Made by a program: the position numbers and the translations under genes. Under the pieces are notes generated by a model. It was not told the DNA's origin. It was given only the letters and a program-made list of their open reading frames with translations, and made no database searches. From assembly GCA_035236585.1 (NCBI GenBank), contig CP141128.1:23961618-24025617 (forward strand): DNA of 64,000 nt. Reading direction: 5' to 3'. Below, in pieces: positions 32,812 through 44,528 of this stretch (its first letter is position 1; each line of letters starts with the position of its first letter). Source of the DNA: Warburgia ugandensis. Lineage: Eukaryota; Streptophyta; Magnoliopsida; Canellales; Canellaceae.

Positions 32812-35511
32812 TGTGATGACCAGGGTTTTTATGATAACAAGTTTTTATTTGCGAGATCGATCTCTATATCAAAACAATTTTTTTTTTTTTTAAATGAATG
32901 TAGTGAAAGTTTTCTTTTATTCAAAATCTTTGTATAAAACCCCGAGTTTCATTAACTTCTAATCTCAATGAACAGATAATGCATAATGCCATGGCAACTT
33001 TTAGACAAAATAGAGCAACGAATAATTACCACTCCCAAGATTGTTAGTCATAGCCCAAGTTACAAATAAGCACTTACAACCAAGTTTACATCAGATACAA
33101 AAAGGATCACTAGTTAAGTCCTCACTCAGCCTTACCTTTGTTCACTCAATTGTAACACTAACATTCTCTGATACTCCTTCTAATCATACTTTGTATGATC
33201 TAGAAAAATGATAGATTTGATTGAGTATTCATCATACTCAATAGGTAACCTGATACTACTATTTTAAAAACAAGACATGTGAGAGGGGTTATGCTAAGCT
33301 TAGTCATAAGAACATGTAATTTTGTTTTTGGGTAAATATGGGTATGTATGTATAAACTATGAGATTAATAAATTAGTAAGATAAATATTACGAAAGAAGT
33401 AACAGTAAATCAACTCATGCATGCATATACCTCGGCAAACACATCAATAATAATAGTAGCTATGAAAATCTTAAAATACTAATTATTCAAAGTAGATGAG
33501 AGCATCGTCATGAATAGCATGCATAAGGGTCTTTCAGTAAACAACTCAAACTGACTGGTGACAAGTACTCATTTATGACAATCTCAATGCTATATGCATA
33601 TCGATAAAACTGAAATCATAGGGTCAACTATGCTCACAATCAGAATATATTCTAGAATCGTGTGTCTCCGATATCTAGAGACCAGCCCACCATAGCCTAC
33701 ACAACGACTATGGATATGCCCTCGAAAAGGGTGCCGTGAACACCTCCATTGGTCGTCCCTGTTTACCACAATAGTCGAGCAAGGAAAAATGCCATTTTGG
33801 TAGTGATACCATCCACCTTTGGTGGTTAGAGGCCGGGAGGCCAACCCCGTACATAAACAACCTCTTAGCATAGTGCCCACCAGGCTCATTAGCTCAAAAG
33901 ATATAGATACATGAAATTCCCAATCTCAATCATCATACACATGCAATTTATGTAATGAGGTTCAAAACATGCAAGCAATCCATGCATAAAAATCATCTCA
34001 CCGTAAATAATCGTATTCAAGACCATAACTTATGAAGACAACTCGATAATAGGAGTTAAATAAATCAGTACATTGAAAATGCAGTAAAAACATAGCAGTA
34101 TCAGACTACCTACCTCAATTGTTGTCACTTAGCTCACGTTTCTCCTCAATTCGAGTCCTAGAGTACCTTTATGAGATCTTAGATGTTATTTGGACATAAA
34201 ATCTAAGTATTATTTCTAGATTCACAGATCAATGGCTAGATCTATACGATTAGTAGGTTTGTAGTGGTTGCTTTATGTGATTTTTGGGTTGATCTTGGAC
34301 CAATGATGTCCTAAGACATTTAATAGATCAATTAATGAGATCTGATCATAGTTGATCTTGTAAATCCAAGAAATCTCTATGGTTTTCAGGCTACAGTTGC
34401 CTTAAACAGTCTTATGATCCTAAATTTTATTGTATAAGTAGTATGTGTCGTAAATACGAACGCAACGATTCTTTCGGATTGTCGATCACAGTTATATAGC
34501 CTTCTTAATTGCATTTTTAATGTTACGAATCAATGGATGAACCAGATTTGACAATACAGGGCACGCGCATCACGGTTCTCAGGAGATGTGTGCATCCTGG
34601 TCGAATAAAGACTGCACCTGCATGCACATCACGATTCCCAGGACGTGTGTGCGTACTGGTTGAACCGACATAGCACCCGCACACTTGCTCATGCCTGAAG
34701 GATGCTCCAGTGCTTGCATTCTGGTTGGGTATCGGGTGCGTGCATATTTGGCACATGAGCAGGTTGACCGGATGGGGCGATCTGATCTGGACTGTCCAGC
34801 CATCATGGTCCCTGATCAATGCCTAAGATGCTATGATGCATTGACTATCCTAGGTCTTCTAAGGTTTCGGGGTCCCACCAACACTTTGGACAACTTAGAT
34901 CTCGTATCTGAGCTGCCCACAGGGTGGATCTGTAGCAGATCCACCAGTACTAGTTTCACCTGTGATCTGTTGCCTGATGAGATCAAATCCGGTTAGGATC
35001 TGAGGGAAAATAAAGGGGAAGAAAGGGGAAAGGAGAAGGGAAGAGGAACCTTACCTAGAAGCCCAAGATGACGCCTGCTGGGAGCTCTAATCGCCGGCTA
35101 GAAACCCTTCTTGCCGAAAATTGTAGAGAGGCATTTGGAGTGGAGAGGACGTGTTGAGGGGAGGGGGGAATTTTTTCGACGCCGCACTGCACGAAGGTAG
35201 TGCTGTGTGTTGGCTGGAGAAGGAAGACGATACCCTCCATCTTTCAACGCCCATAACTTCTTCATACGAACTCCTTTTTCAGTGTTCCTTAAAGCATTGG
35301 ATTCCATTTCAAGCATAGAATCTAATTATAAAGATATTTGTCAAAAATTCTTTCATTACATATTTTAATTAAAATAGAACATTTATCCACCTATTAATAT
35401 AATTAATTTCCAAAATAAATAAGCTATAACAATTTAGTAAATGGTCAACATCATGATTGATTACGGGTAAAAGAGTGATACAAAAATATCTTAAAATTTT
35501 GAGTCATTATA
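32812..35511 (-). mobile_element. chromovirus 5' LTR (2.7 kb)
   Basis: Minus-strand start TATAATGACTC (TG mutated to TA) at 35511, end CCTGGTCATCACA at 32812; 2,700 bp. It contains a tandem duplication of about 60 bp near 34560-34680 that the 3' LTR has once, and it lacks the 75 bp kept at 27909-27985. A 9-bp-stem hairpin (33220-33242, TTGAGTAT..ATACTCAA) lies near the LTR end, much as the hairpin does in the giant LTRs. Confidence 0.92.
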
Positions 35512-37927
35512 GTTAACATGATCAATTCAGTTGTGCATGATCAGTTTCAGTCATTTTTCTTATCGAACCCACTCAAGGCTTATTTGGCCCATTTTAATGA
35601 GTTTAATGAGGATATATTAATAGAGGAAGTTAATGCCCTCCTTGATTCTATTCCTATCATCGATACAGAAAAATGGAAAACTCAATTCGAGGACCTTCTA
35701 CCAAGGGAGTCCACTCCCCTTCCATCATCAGTAGAAACTCCTAAGCTTGAATTGAAATCTCTACCATCAAATTCAAAATATACCTATTTATGAGAAAAAG
35801 AGACTTTTCCTGTAATAATTTCCCCCCAATTAGAAACATCTCAAGAGGAAAAGTTAATAGACACTTTAAAAGAACACAAAGGTGCTATAGTATGGACCAT
35901 AGCTGATATAAAGGGTATTAACCCTTTAATCTGCACCCATAGAAGTGTGGCCAGAGCAGAAGTCCTAAAGTTGCTTAATGTGGGAATGATATATCCCATA
36001 AGTGATAGCAAATGGGTAAGTCCTACTCAAGTGATTCTAAAGAAGTCTGAAGTGACAGTAATAACTAACACCAACAATGAATTGATCCCCACTAGAGTTA
36101 CCTACAGTTGGCATATGTCTATTGACTATAGAAAGTTGGATGTTGTTACTAGGAAGGACCATTTTCCTTTACCCTTTGTTGATCAAATGTTAGAAAGGGT
36201 TGCAGGACATTAGTACCATTGTTTCTTATATGGTTATTCAGGCTATAACCAAATAGAAATTGCACCCGAGGATCAAGAAAAGAGCACATTTACATGTCCT
36301 TTTGGCACTTTTTCTTATAAAAGAATGCAATTTGGATTGTGTAATGCTCCTATCACATTTCAATGCTGCATGTTGAGTATCTTTAGTGATATGGTAGAGA
36401 GAATCTTAGAGGTCTTCATGGACGACATTTTCGTTTTTAGTGATTCATTTGAAACATGCCTTGAAAATTTAAGAAATTTTTTAACTTGTTGTAAAGAAAG
36501 GAACATAGTGTCATCTACTATGCTAGGAGGACCCTAAATAGCACCCAAATGAACTATTCTACTGTGGAGAAAAAACTCTTAGCAGTTGTCTTCGCATTGG
36601 ATAAATTCAGGCCTTACTTGATTGGATCTAAAATAGTCATATTCTTAGACCATTCGACCCTCAAGTATCTTCTTTCTAAGAAAGATGTTAAGCCTAGACT
36701 AATGAGATGGATTCTTTTATTCCAAGAGTTTGACATTGACATAAAAGATAAAAAGGGAGTAGAGAATGTCATAGCTGACCATTTGTCTCACCTAGTCCTA
36801 GCAGAGCCTTTAGATGAGTTGCCAATTAAAGACACTGTGCCTGACAAGTAACCTTTTCATGTTTCCCGTCCTCCTTCGTTTGCTGATATTGCAAATTATT
36901 TAGTCACAAGGAAGATTCCTAAATATTGGAATAAACAAGAAAAGAAAATTTTCTTTTCCAATGTTAAGCACTACTTTTGTGATGAACCACACCTATTTAA
37001 GTATTGCCCAAATCAAATTATTAAGAGATGTGTCCCTAAATTAGAACAACATAGTGTCATCTCCTTCTATCACTCAGATGCATGTGGTGGACATTTTTTT
37101 GGCCAAAAAACATCTGCAAAGATTTTGCAGTGTGGTTTTTATTGGCCATCATTGTTTAAAGACACACATGTATTCTGTAAATCATGTGAGCAATGTCAAA
37201 AGTTAGCCTATCCTTGTCATAGAAGTTTTTATTATTGGGGTATAGATTTCATGGGTCCACTCCCACCTTCTTTTTTACTTTATATCCATAAACTATGTTT
37301 CAAAATAGATTGAGGCTATCCAATGTAGGCATAATGATCACTAAATAGTTCTTAAATTCTCAAAACAAAACATTTTTTCTAGATTTGGGACACCTTGAGC
37401 CATTACAAGTGATAACGGGTACACACTTTTGCAACAAACCATTTGAAGCACTCATGAAAAAATATAATATCACACAAAGTTGCAACACCGTATCACCCAC
37501 AAACAAGTGGACAAGTAGAAGTATCTAATTGGGCCATCAAATAAATTCTTCAAAAGACTATTAATCCAGATCATAAAGATTGGTCTCTTTGATTGACTAA
37601 CGCGCTCTGGGCTTACAGGACCACATCGCACCCCGATTGGTATGTCACCCCATCGTATTGTATATGCTAAGGCTTGCCATTTGCCTATGGCATCGAAACA
37701 TAGAGCTTACTGGGCAATAAAGACCTTCAATTTCAATATGGATAAAGCAGGCTCACATAGAAAACTCCAACTTAATGATTTGGAAGAGATCAGGCAAGAA
37801 GCTTATGAGAGTAATAGGATATATAAAGAAAAGCTGAAATTTTTTCATGATAAGAACATAATGAGAAAATCCTTTACTCTAAACTAGAAGGCTTTGCTTT
37901 ACAAATCTAAGCTCCACATATTCCCCG
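35512..37927 (+). pseudogene. Athila-type Ty3-gypsy pol fragment
   Basis: Plus-strand pol relic: LELKSLPSNSKYTYL (35760), EVLKLLNVGMIYPISDSKW and WHMSIDYRKLDVVTRKDHFP (35950-36210), YSGYNQIEIAPEDQEKSTF, RMQFGLCNAPITFQ and the catalytic FMDDIFVFSD (36410-36445). Next come RNase H (YSTVEKKLLAVVFALDKFR, KDVKPRLMRWILLFQEFDI), the integrase zinc finger (HSDACGGHF..CKSCEQCQK), GIDFMGPLP, SDNGTHFCNKPFEAL and the integrase C-terminal part ending KLHIFP. These are hallmarks of the Athila lineage. Near 36508 the RT jumps straight to VIYYARRTLNS, so the RT thumb and early RNase H, a few hundred bases, are deleted. gag, env-like region and LTRs are absent, and stops are frequent. Confidence 0.94.
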
Positions 37928-37931
37928 ATTG

Positions 37932-39916
37932 GTAAGCATTAGTCAAATTTGAAATAAGGAGCAGCAGTCTAGATTTAGGAAAAATAAATCATTTCTCAAT
38001 CAGTAATACACTGACTAGTTTTGCATTAATAATAAGAGCATAAATTAGAATCAAGGGTTAGGATCTATTAAATTAAACAAACCTTTAATAAGATGATTAT
38101 GTTTAACCAAAATCAATTGTGAGATCTTGCTAATCAAGGACAATAAAAGATAAAATTAGAAATTTTAGATTAAACCCTTGAAATAAGATATAAATTTTAG
38201 GTAAAATATAGATCAATGAGTTAGATGATCTAAACCCTTGATCAAAATGTTCAAGGAAAGAGATCCAGATCATCATCTTTAGGGAGGATCAAAAGATCAA
38301 ACAAGAGTACATGTGGGTACATGTGGAATTGAAGAATGACATTATACATATGATTTGATAGATGTACTGAATCATATGTTGATCAAGATAGTTGCAAATC
38401 TTAAGGAGTAGAATTATCACATTTGAGGTAGGTGGACCTTAAGAATGCATTTATTTAAAAGATCCATGTTTTTACACATGATCTTATTATTAGAATTGTA
38501 GAAGTTAAATGATGAAATTAGAATGCTTATAAATAACTTAGAATATTTATGATACAACCAATGATGATGGCATATTTATGCAATTGTTATTAAGTCTAGA
38601 ATTAATTGAAATTAGATTTAGAAATTTAACCTTAGTAATTAAACTCCAAATCAATAAGGAAGAAGATGTTATTCCAACCTTATATAAACAGACAAATTGT
38701 CTGTTAGTAAAATTATTAATTTACATACAAGCATGAAGGCTTATTTTTTTGTTTTATATAATCATGAGCCTAGGGATACTATGCTAAGAGAGTTATAAGG
38801 GTTTGGCCATCCGCTTTTCAAATTTGTTGATGTAATGGATACGGTGCCCTAAGTGGCGCTAAAAGTTGAGTGGAACAATTATGGAAAGGCCACCACTATG
38901 AATGTCCTGTCTCCCCATACGGGCAGTGACATAATGTATTTCCATTGTGGTATCAATGGAGTATTGACACAATTATCCATGCACGCTAGTGTGCATTGAG
39001 ACTACAGCCTAGTAGTCCTTCATATATTTTGCACTGTGATGCATATAAGATTGTCATAATGAGATGCCTCATGTAATGGCATGATGAAATGCCTGGTAAT
39101 TGTTTATTATTTATATTTCCCATGAAGAAAAATCCTTAATATAAAAATTAGCTGAATATTGACCCCCTATAGTGGAAAGGGTTGATTATGAATATTGACC
39201 CCACTATAGTGTAAGGTGTTGATCGTGAAACCAGCATAGTTTGGGAATGTTTCATTGTTGGCATTATTGACTCTCGTCATGATTTTAACAATTTTATTTG
39301 TATACAATATATACGTATAAGCTTTCACATGGGAAGTCAAATGAATGTTATACACTTTATAATTCATAAAAATGGGATTGTTTCATGGATATATTATATG
39401 ATGGAAATGAATATTGTAATTAGTAGAGTATGAGATATATTTTTGATTTATCATGCTTCTTAAATCCCCTACCAAGCATAGCTTGCTGAGATATTGTAAA
39501 TGTTTGAATGTTTACAATATCTCAAATATAGATAAAGAAGATTGAAAGCTCATGACTTGAAGCTATCAACTGTAGTGCCACTACTCAGGGTATTTCCTTT
39601 GAGGAATTTATAATAAGTATTTATTGGTTTGGATTGTGTAATTTGGACAATTTGATGTAATAATACAGGGGCTATGTATGTGAACCACTAGATGAATCCT
39701 AATTTTAATAAATGTATTTCTATTGTTCTTCAATGGAAATTTATTTTTATATGAAAATCTATGTATAACAAGTGAGTTAAAGTGGCATTCAGGATTTTAC
39801 AAATCAATTTGGAAGAAAATAGTCTTTGTTGTTTAAGTTTCAAAAATTTTCACAAATAAGGGCCCTACCTTTGCAAACATTTATAAAAATGTGTTTGAAA
39901 AACCTGGGTCGTTGCA
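37932..39916 (+). mobile_element. giant-LTR family, third copy, 5'-truncated LTR
   Basis: Diverged copy of the 3' part of the giant LTR (compare 20690-22766): matching blocks include GAGCATAAA, ATACAAGYATGRAGGCTT, GGGTTTGGCCAYCCGC, the CCTACCAAGCATAGCTTGCTGAG hairpin lead-in and the end CTGGGTCGTTGCA. The 5' part is missing where the Athila fragment ends. Unlike the two solo copies it is followed by a primer site, so it is a former 5' LTR of a full element. Confidence 0.82.
39487..39524 (+). other. conserved hairpin in giant LTR (third copy)
   Basis: TGAGATATTGTAAA and TTTACAATATCTCA pair perfectly over 14 bp around a 10-base loop. Compared with the other copies the fifth base pair changed from G:C to A:T on both sides, so the stem is kept although both arms differ. 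Confidence 0.85.
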
Positions 39917-39918
39917 GT

Positions 39919-39932
39919 TAGTATCAGAGTGG
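39919..39932 (+). other. diverged primer binding site
   Basis: TAGTATCAGAGTGG two bases after the LTR end GTTGCA; the expected plant form is TGGTATCAGAGC. It identifies the preceding sequence as an LTR 3' end. Confidence 0.75.
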
Positions 39933-40492
39933 TTCATCCAATCACTTGTAGCCCCAATTTGTCCAATATAAAGATAACAATCCAAATATAGGTTAAAATA
40001 GAATTAGTTAAGTAGATTACTTATGTAGAAATTTTGGTTTATGAGCAGATGCAACCTAAGAGAACAACTAGGTAGACGGCTCAAAGTTCCCAAGAGAACA
40101 ACATGAAGAATTCATCAAGGAATAATGTGGAAGAAATAATAATGAGAGTGCCAACAATCTTAGGCAACACCACTGCCTATCAAAGTACTAAGCACTCAAG
40201 CTCAAACTCAACCTTAAGTAGGACCCATCACACCTGTACAAAGACAAGATACTCCAACACTAGTATAGGATCATTCCTCACCTGTACCAAGTGGAGTAGT
40301 TGGAAGTTCTCAAATAACATTGGAGAAATTAGACAAGATGATGGAGAGATTCTAGAAAATGGTTTTATAATGATGAGGTTTCTTTCTAAAACCTTTTACT
40401 ACCAATTTTTTTGTATTTGCAGTGTCATATACGCTGAGTATAAAATCTATTCTATTGTGAAAGTTCTCTAAAGCATAGATTTTATTGTGAAT
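39933..40492 (+). pseudogene. leader and gag start of the giant-LTR element, truncated
   Basis: AT-rich leader followed by MQPKRTTR at about 40049, in the manner of chromovirus gag starts (MPPRR/MPPKR), then a stop and more open sequence (40103-40471) without a recognisable gag domain. The element is cut off near 40492, where helicase duplication copy B begins. No pol is attached. Confidence 0.55.
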
Positions 40493-40627
40493 GTGTATCT
40501 TTCTGAAATATATTATTGCATGTTCTTTGCATTTGTCATCTATGCAATGTAAAAATCCATTCCATACTTGAAATATATGTTGCTGCTTTTGCTACTAAAT
40601 GCCTAGGTGGTTTGGTTTGTTTAACAG

Positions 40628-42517
40628 GTATAGATGTAGATCATTTCTAGTATGTGATTTATTAGAACTGAGATTTAAAGAACTAACACCTATCTAAAGG
40701 CAAGCAATTCCAGTCCTCTTATCAATATGCTCTTCTATTTAACCTATTATTTCTTACTACATTGTCTAGTTGTGGCCTCAAACTTGTATTTCTTTCTTTT
40801 GATTTTATAGATTTTCTGTACTAGTTTTGGATTTTCCTATTGCAAGCAATCTTTATCATATGTATTTTGTAATTTAAGAATTTTCTTTGGTGGCTACTGC
40901 TAAATTGTTTTAAGGACGAGAATGCTTTGCTTGTGTACCTATAGGTTCAGGCAAGACCTTAGCTTTTTTATTGCCTATACTTATGAGACTCAAGGTACTT
41001 ACTCATACCTAAGAAATATATAGCACAATGGTAACTTTGTAAAATCCTTTCTTTATTTTTCTCATGTGAAATCAAACAGGGTCCAAAAATGGCATTCGAG
41101 TTGTAATTCTTTGTCTTACACGAGAATTAGCTACAGAAACAACTAGAGAATGTAAGAAGATGGTCAAAGGAAAGAAATTTTACATTAAATTAAAGATCAA
41201 GGAACTTGCAAAATCTGCTGATTTCAAGAAAATACCTTGTGATATACTTGTGTCCACACTGCTTTGCTTACAGATTTTTGTCCGGAAAAGAAAGCTTGAT
41301 CTAAGCAGGTATGTGCTACATATCTTTTTGGGTGCTATCTACATTGTCAAGATCTAGTCATTTATGTGGAGAGTAATGCATGTTTTGTGATATTTATGTA
41401 TATATTTATCTTGGCTATAATGAGAAGGCAATTGGAGAAATTGAGAATATATCTGTTATAATTTCTGCTTCATTCTTTAGCTTTGAATTTAGAAGTTTAG
41501 CATGCTTTATGTTGCTTTCTCTTATGTAGAAATATAAACCATCAATAAAGATATTTGTCTATAGGTAACTAAAAACACCCAAAGTATAATGATTGTATGA
41601 GATCCTTCGCTTTAGAAGCCAAACCTACACCTACTTATGTTTTATAGACCTCTTCGACCTTGACCTTAAATTGTTGAAACTTCCATATTTTCTACTCTAT
41701 TCTACTCTAATTGGTACTCATATCTATTTAAGATCCTTACAAGTCTAAGTTTTCCTAGGATTGTGTCCTTAATCTATGGTCTGTCTTGGTCCTTCAAAAT
41801 GTTAATTTAACTTGGGATGATTTTTCAAATCGTCAATATTACAAAATTCACCTATTGGAGAAATTTGATTGGAACAAGCATTGTCTTGCACCAATTGATG
41901 TAGCCTTGATTTATTTTAGAAAAACCTCAGACACAAATGCTCACAAAGAAGTAGAGAAAAATGAAAAAGATAAAATACTAAACAATTGCGTGCCCATTTA
42001 TAAGCTTTTCTAGGCTGCTGCATCCTTTTCCTCTTTGCCTTGCCTCTTGGCTTATGAGATCGAAATTTAAATGCTTTACAAAAGTTGGAATTATGGGAAA
42101 GAAAATAAAGTGAGTTAGTATTTGACTAATGTCATTTGTTTTGGATTGATTCTTCATAAAAGTTTTTTGTCCTAAAACCACCTGCTAGGTGAAGAGGCAT
42201 GAAAATAAATTTAAGTTTGACTAGGTAAAGATGAAGTGATACCCAAGTCTAATCTTACTTAGTTAAAGCATACATTTAGCTGAACTTATCAAGTAGGCAA
42301 ATCTATTTTTTTGTAATTCATTTATATTATACTCAAAGACAAAGAGCACTTCTCTTGGGATTAGCTCTTGTCAGGACCTACACCTCATTAGCAGGTAGTA
42401 CTAAAAGGGTTTGATAACATTTTGGAGTTGCCTTTGACAACAAATAAGTAAGAAGTATAGATTTCAAGAACTTAATATCCTACTTGAGAATCTAAACCCC
42501 TTGTTAAGTAGAATCGG
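40628..42517 (+). pseudogene. RH57: DEAD-box helicase RH57/ROK1-like pseudogene, copy B, 5' exons
   Basis: Three exon-like blocks matching copy A. 40628-40724: Q-motif exon, with TAA at 40695-40697 in place of the Gln of TPIQR and several missense changes. 40914-40995: motif I, open, reading ECFACVPIGSGKTLAF, so the Walker A GSGKT survives here although copy A is frameshifted. 41080-41308: motif Ia exon, open, with TRELATETTRECKKMVKGKK, KKIPCDILVSTLL and VRKRKLDLSR ending at a GTATGT donor. The next exon of the gene lies beyond the LTR insertion, at 48119. Confidence 0.85.
41786..42013 (+). pseudogene. unidentified open frame inside helicase intron
   Basis: 75 codons, lying between helicase exons in copy B; copy A (3570-3790) has the same sequence with breaks. 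The translation contains NLTWDDFSNRQYYKIHLLEK and AHKEVEKNEKDKILNN, a normal-looking composition unlike the surrounding AT-rich filler. I do not recognise the family. It could be a captured exon of another gene or chance. Homology continues 5' in another frame. Confidence 0.3.
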
Positions 42518-43049
42518 TGTGATGACCCGGGTTTTCACATGCATTTTTAAATGCAATAACTAATTCCTTGAGCGGGATCAATCCCTATTTGAAAATATTT
42601 TTAGAAAACAATGCAATGCAATAGGAAAATCCTTTGTTTTAAACTCACTTTGAAAACCCCGAGTGTCATTAGCTTTCACAACAAACAAAGTAGGTTTTGA
42701 AAATTACTATAATCATAAATGTCTTCCCAGGCCTATCCAGTCACAGCTCACAACCCAACTGTAAATAAATAAAGATACATGTCTAAAAGGTAGAGTGTTT
42801 ACTTACAGTTGGGCTATGAGCTGTGACTTGATAGACCTGAGAAGACATTTATGATTATAGTAATTTTCAAAAACTACTTTGTTTGTTGTGTAAGCTAATG
42901 ACACTAGGGGTTTTCAAAATTAGTTTAAAACAAAGGATTTTCCCATTGCATTGCATTGTTTTCTAAACATATTTTCAAATAGGGATTGATCCCGCTCTAG
43001 GAATTAGTTATTGCATTTAAAAATGCATGTGAAAACCCAAGTCATCATA
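42518..43049. repeat. foldback of two LTR 3' ends
   Basis: Arms 42518-42766 and 42798-43049 are reverse complements, about 93 percent alike by eye, around a 31-bp loop. The right arm is the normal LTR 3' end (compare 46800-46929 for its last part) and leads into the primer site. The left arm is the same segment inverted and forms the outer edge of the insertion. Confidence 0.92.
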
Positions 43050-43051
43050 GT

Positions 43052-43063
43052 TGGTATCAGAGC
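43052..43063 (+). other. primer binding site, tRNA-iMet type
   Basis: TGGTATCAGAGC, an exact plant initiator-Met primer site, two bases after the LTR end TCATCATA (CA mutated to TA). Confidence 0.93.
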
Positions 43064-44512
43064 TCAGTTTTATCCTTTCACAGCCAGTCCAGCATGTCCA
43101 AGGGTTCTAAACAATCAAGAAAATTAAGAAGAAGTAGTATAAATAGAAGTAATAGAGATGACTAGAATAAGAAATAATATTAGACCACAAAGAAATGCAC
43201 CATAAAGAAGATAGATTTAGCAAAAACATAGGTCTTGGATGGCATAAATCCACGATGCCTTTTGTTGGATTGTTGTGCAGTGGTGCCAATAGGGAAACTC
43301 ATATATGAATAAGATTTTAATGGAAATGATGAAGAAGGATGTTAGTGAACTTACCAGTGAGAACATCGAAGAACTTAGATGGCATAATTGAAACCTTAGG
43401 GCTATTTTACCATCATAGAGAAGAGCACAATATGAGTACATTAGCAAGAGGGATACATCGTGAGTATGATAGTAGATGTAAGAGATGGAATTTGAATATA
43501 ATAGAGTCATTAAAAGATTTTGATGATGATCTAATAGGGATGGCATAGCTGTGATAATAGATTGATCATGACATGAACCTATAAGAGAGAGAGATGCAAC
43601 TATAAGTATTTGATGAATATTGAACATTCAAAAGAAGAAGTCATGGCTGTATTGAGGATAGAATAAATGCAGATCTTTCATCTTGAGTCATATGGGTACA
43701 TTGGAAGATAAACCAATCAAGGGATGATACGTGCACTTTGGGGACAATCCTGAGCCATAAGATTGTTGATATTCCCAGACCTTATCAGATGCTATGATAA
43801 AGCTTTAAAGTCCAAGTGCTGATCACTTTAAAGACCTTTGTGCTAGTAGCCTATAAACCTAAAAAGGACATACAAGTTATCAAACAAGAACCTTTGTCTA
43901 TGTCTAAGAAGATGCTCTATGCTTACCTGTATGGTTCTTAAAAAATTGTCACTCAGAAAGCTTCAACCCAAATTGACATGATAACCATTGGATGATTATT
44001 CTCATTCTAAGATAAGTATGGGGTAATAATTGAAAGATGAAATTCGAGGAACTGAGAAAATTGTTATATCTCCTGACAAGCAAGCCTTGATGGATGATGA
44101 CAAAGCCTAGATAAGGGGTTGTAATTCTATAAACTTGATAGAAATTATATGCACTAGTATTGATAAATTAGCAAGAAAGGGACTAAGTATCAGAGTATGC
44201 AGCTCAAGCAGCTCTTACGCACTTAAGGCAGGTAGAAAGATATGATAAATTTTAGATATATTTAAGACCTTGTAAAAGAAAGTATGAGCATGGTAATTTT
44301 AGAATGTGTCTAAGATTGGTCACATGGTAACATGAACAGAATTTGAAGGATACAATTCCTCTAGTCATTAACCCAATTAGAGTATTGGATGAAAGCATAA
44401 AAGCAAGGAAATTTTCCTAGTTCGAGTACTAAGGACTACACTCATTTAGAAGTGGTTCAAGAGATAGATGACTTGGAGGTTAGAATTGGTGGAATTTCGA
44501 GGGTGAAATTCT
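43064..44512 (+). other. internal region of the non-autonomous element, no pol
   Basis: About 1.45 kb between primer site and polypurine tract, against 4.5 kb in the related chromovirus. No gag zinc knuckle, protease, RT or integrase motif is visible. The last 60 bases (GGTGGAATTTCGAGG) match the end of the chromovirus internal region, so it is an internally deleted or foreign-filled derivative that would have needed proteins from a partner. Open frames at 43217-43627 (minus) and 43339-43548 have no recognisable domain. Confidence 0.7.
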
Positions 44513-44528
44513 TTTAAGGGGGTAATGA
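44513..44528 (+). other. polypurine tract
   Basis: TTTAAGGGGGTAATGA directly before the LTR start TGTAATGCC. It corresponds to AAGAGGGTAATGA of the chromovirus at 28262-28274. Confidence 0.88.

Larger units (their letters stand above)
26016..35511 (-). mobile_element. Tekay/Del-type Ty3-gypsy chromovirus, 3' LTR truncated
   Basis: Minus-strand order: 5' LTR (35511-32812), primer site, gag, protease, RT, RNase H, integrase, GPY/F plus chromodomain, polypurine tract, 3' LTR (28261-26016). The gene order and the C-terminal chromodomain place it in the Tekay/Del chromoviruses, which tend to integrate into heterochromatin. The 3' LTR lacks its last 470 or so bases, so no target duplication can be checked. 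The LTRs differ by many substitutions and several indels, and the coding part has multiple stops, so this is an old, inactive copy. Its right end abuts the Athila fragment at 35512. Confidence 0.93.
40493..42517. repeat. segmental duplication, copy B (5' part)
   Basis: Homologous to 2319-4512. It runs up to GTAGAATC, the insertion point of the LTR element, and continues at 47283. Two deletions (about 140 and 95 bp) and one insertion (about 50 bp) separate it from copy A. Confidence 0.9.
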
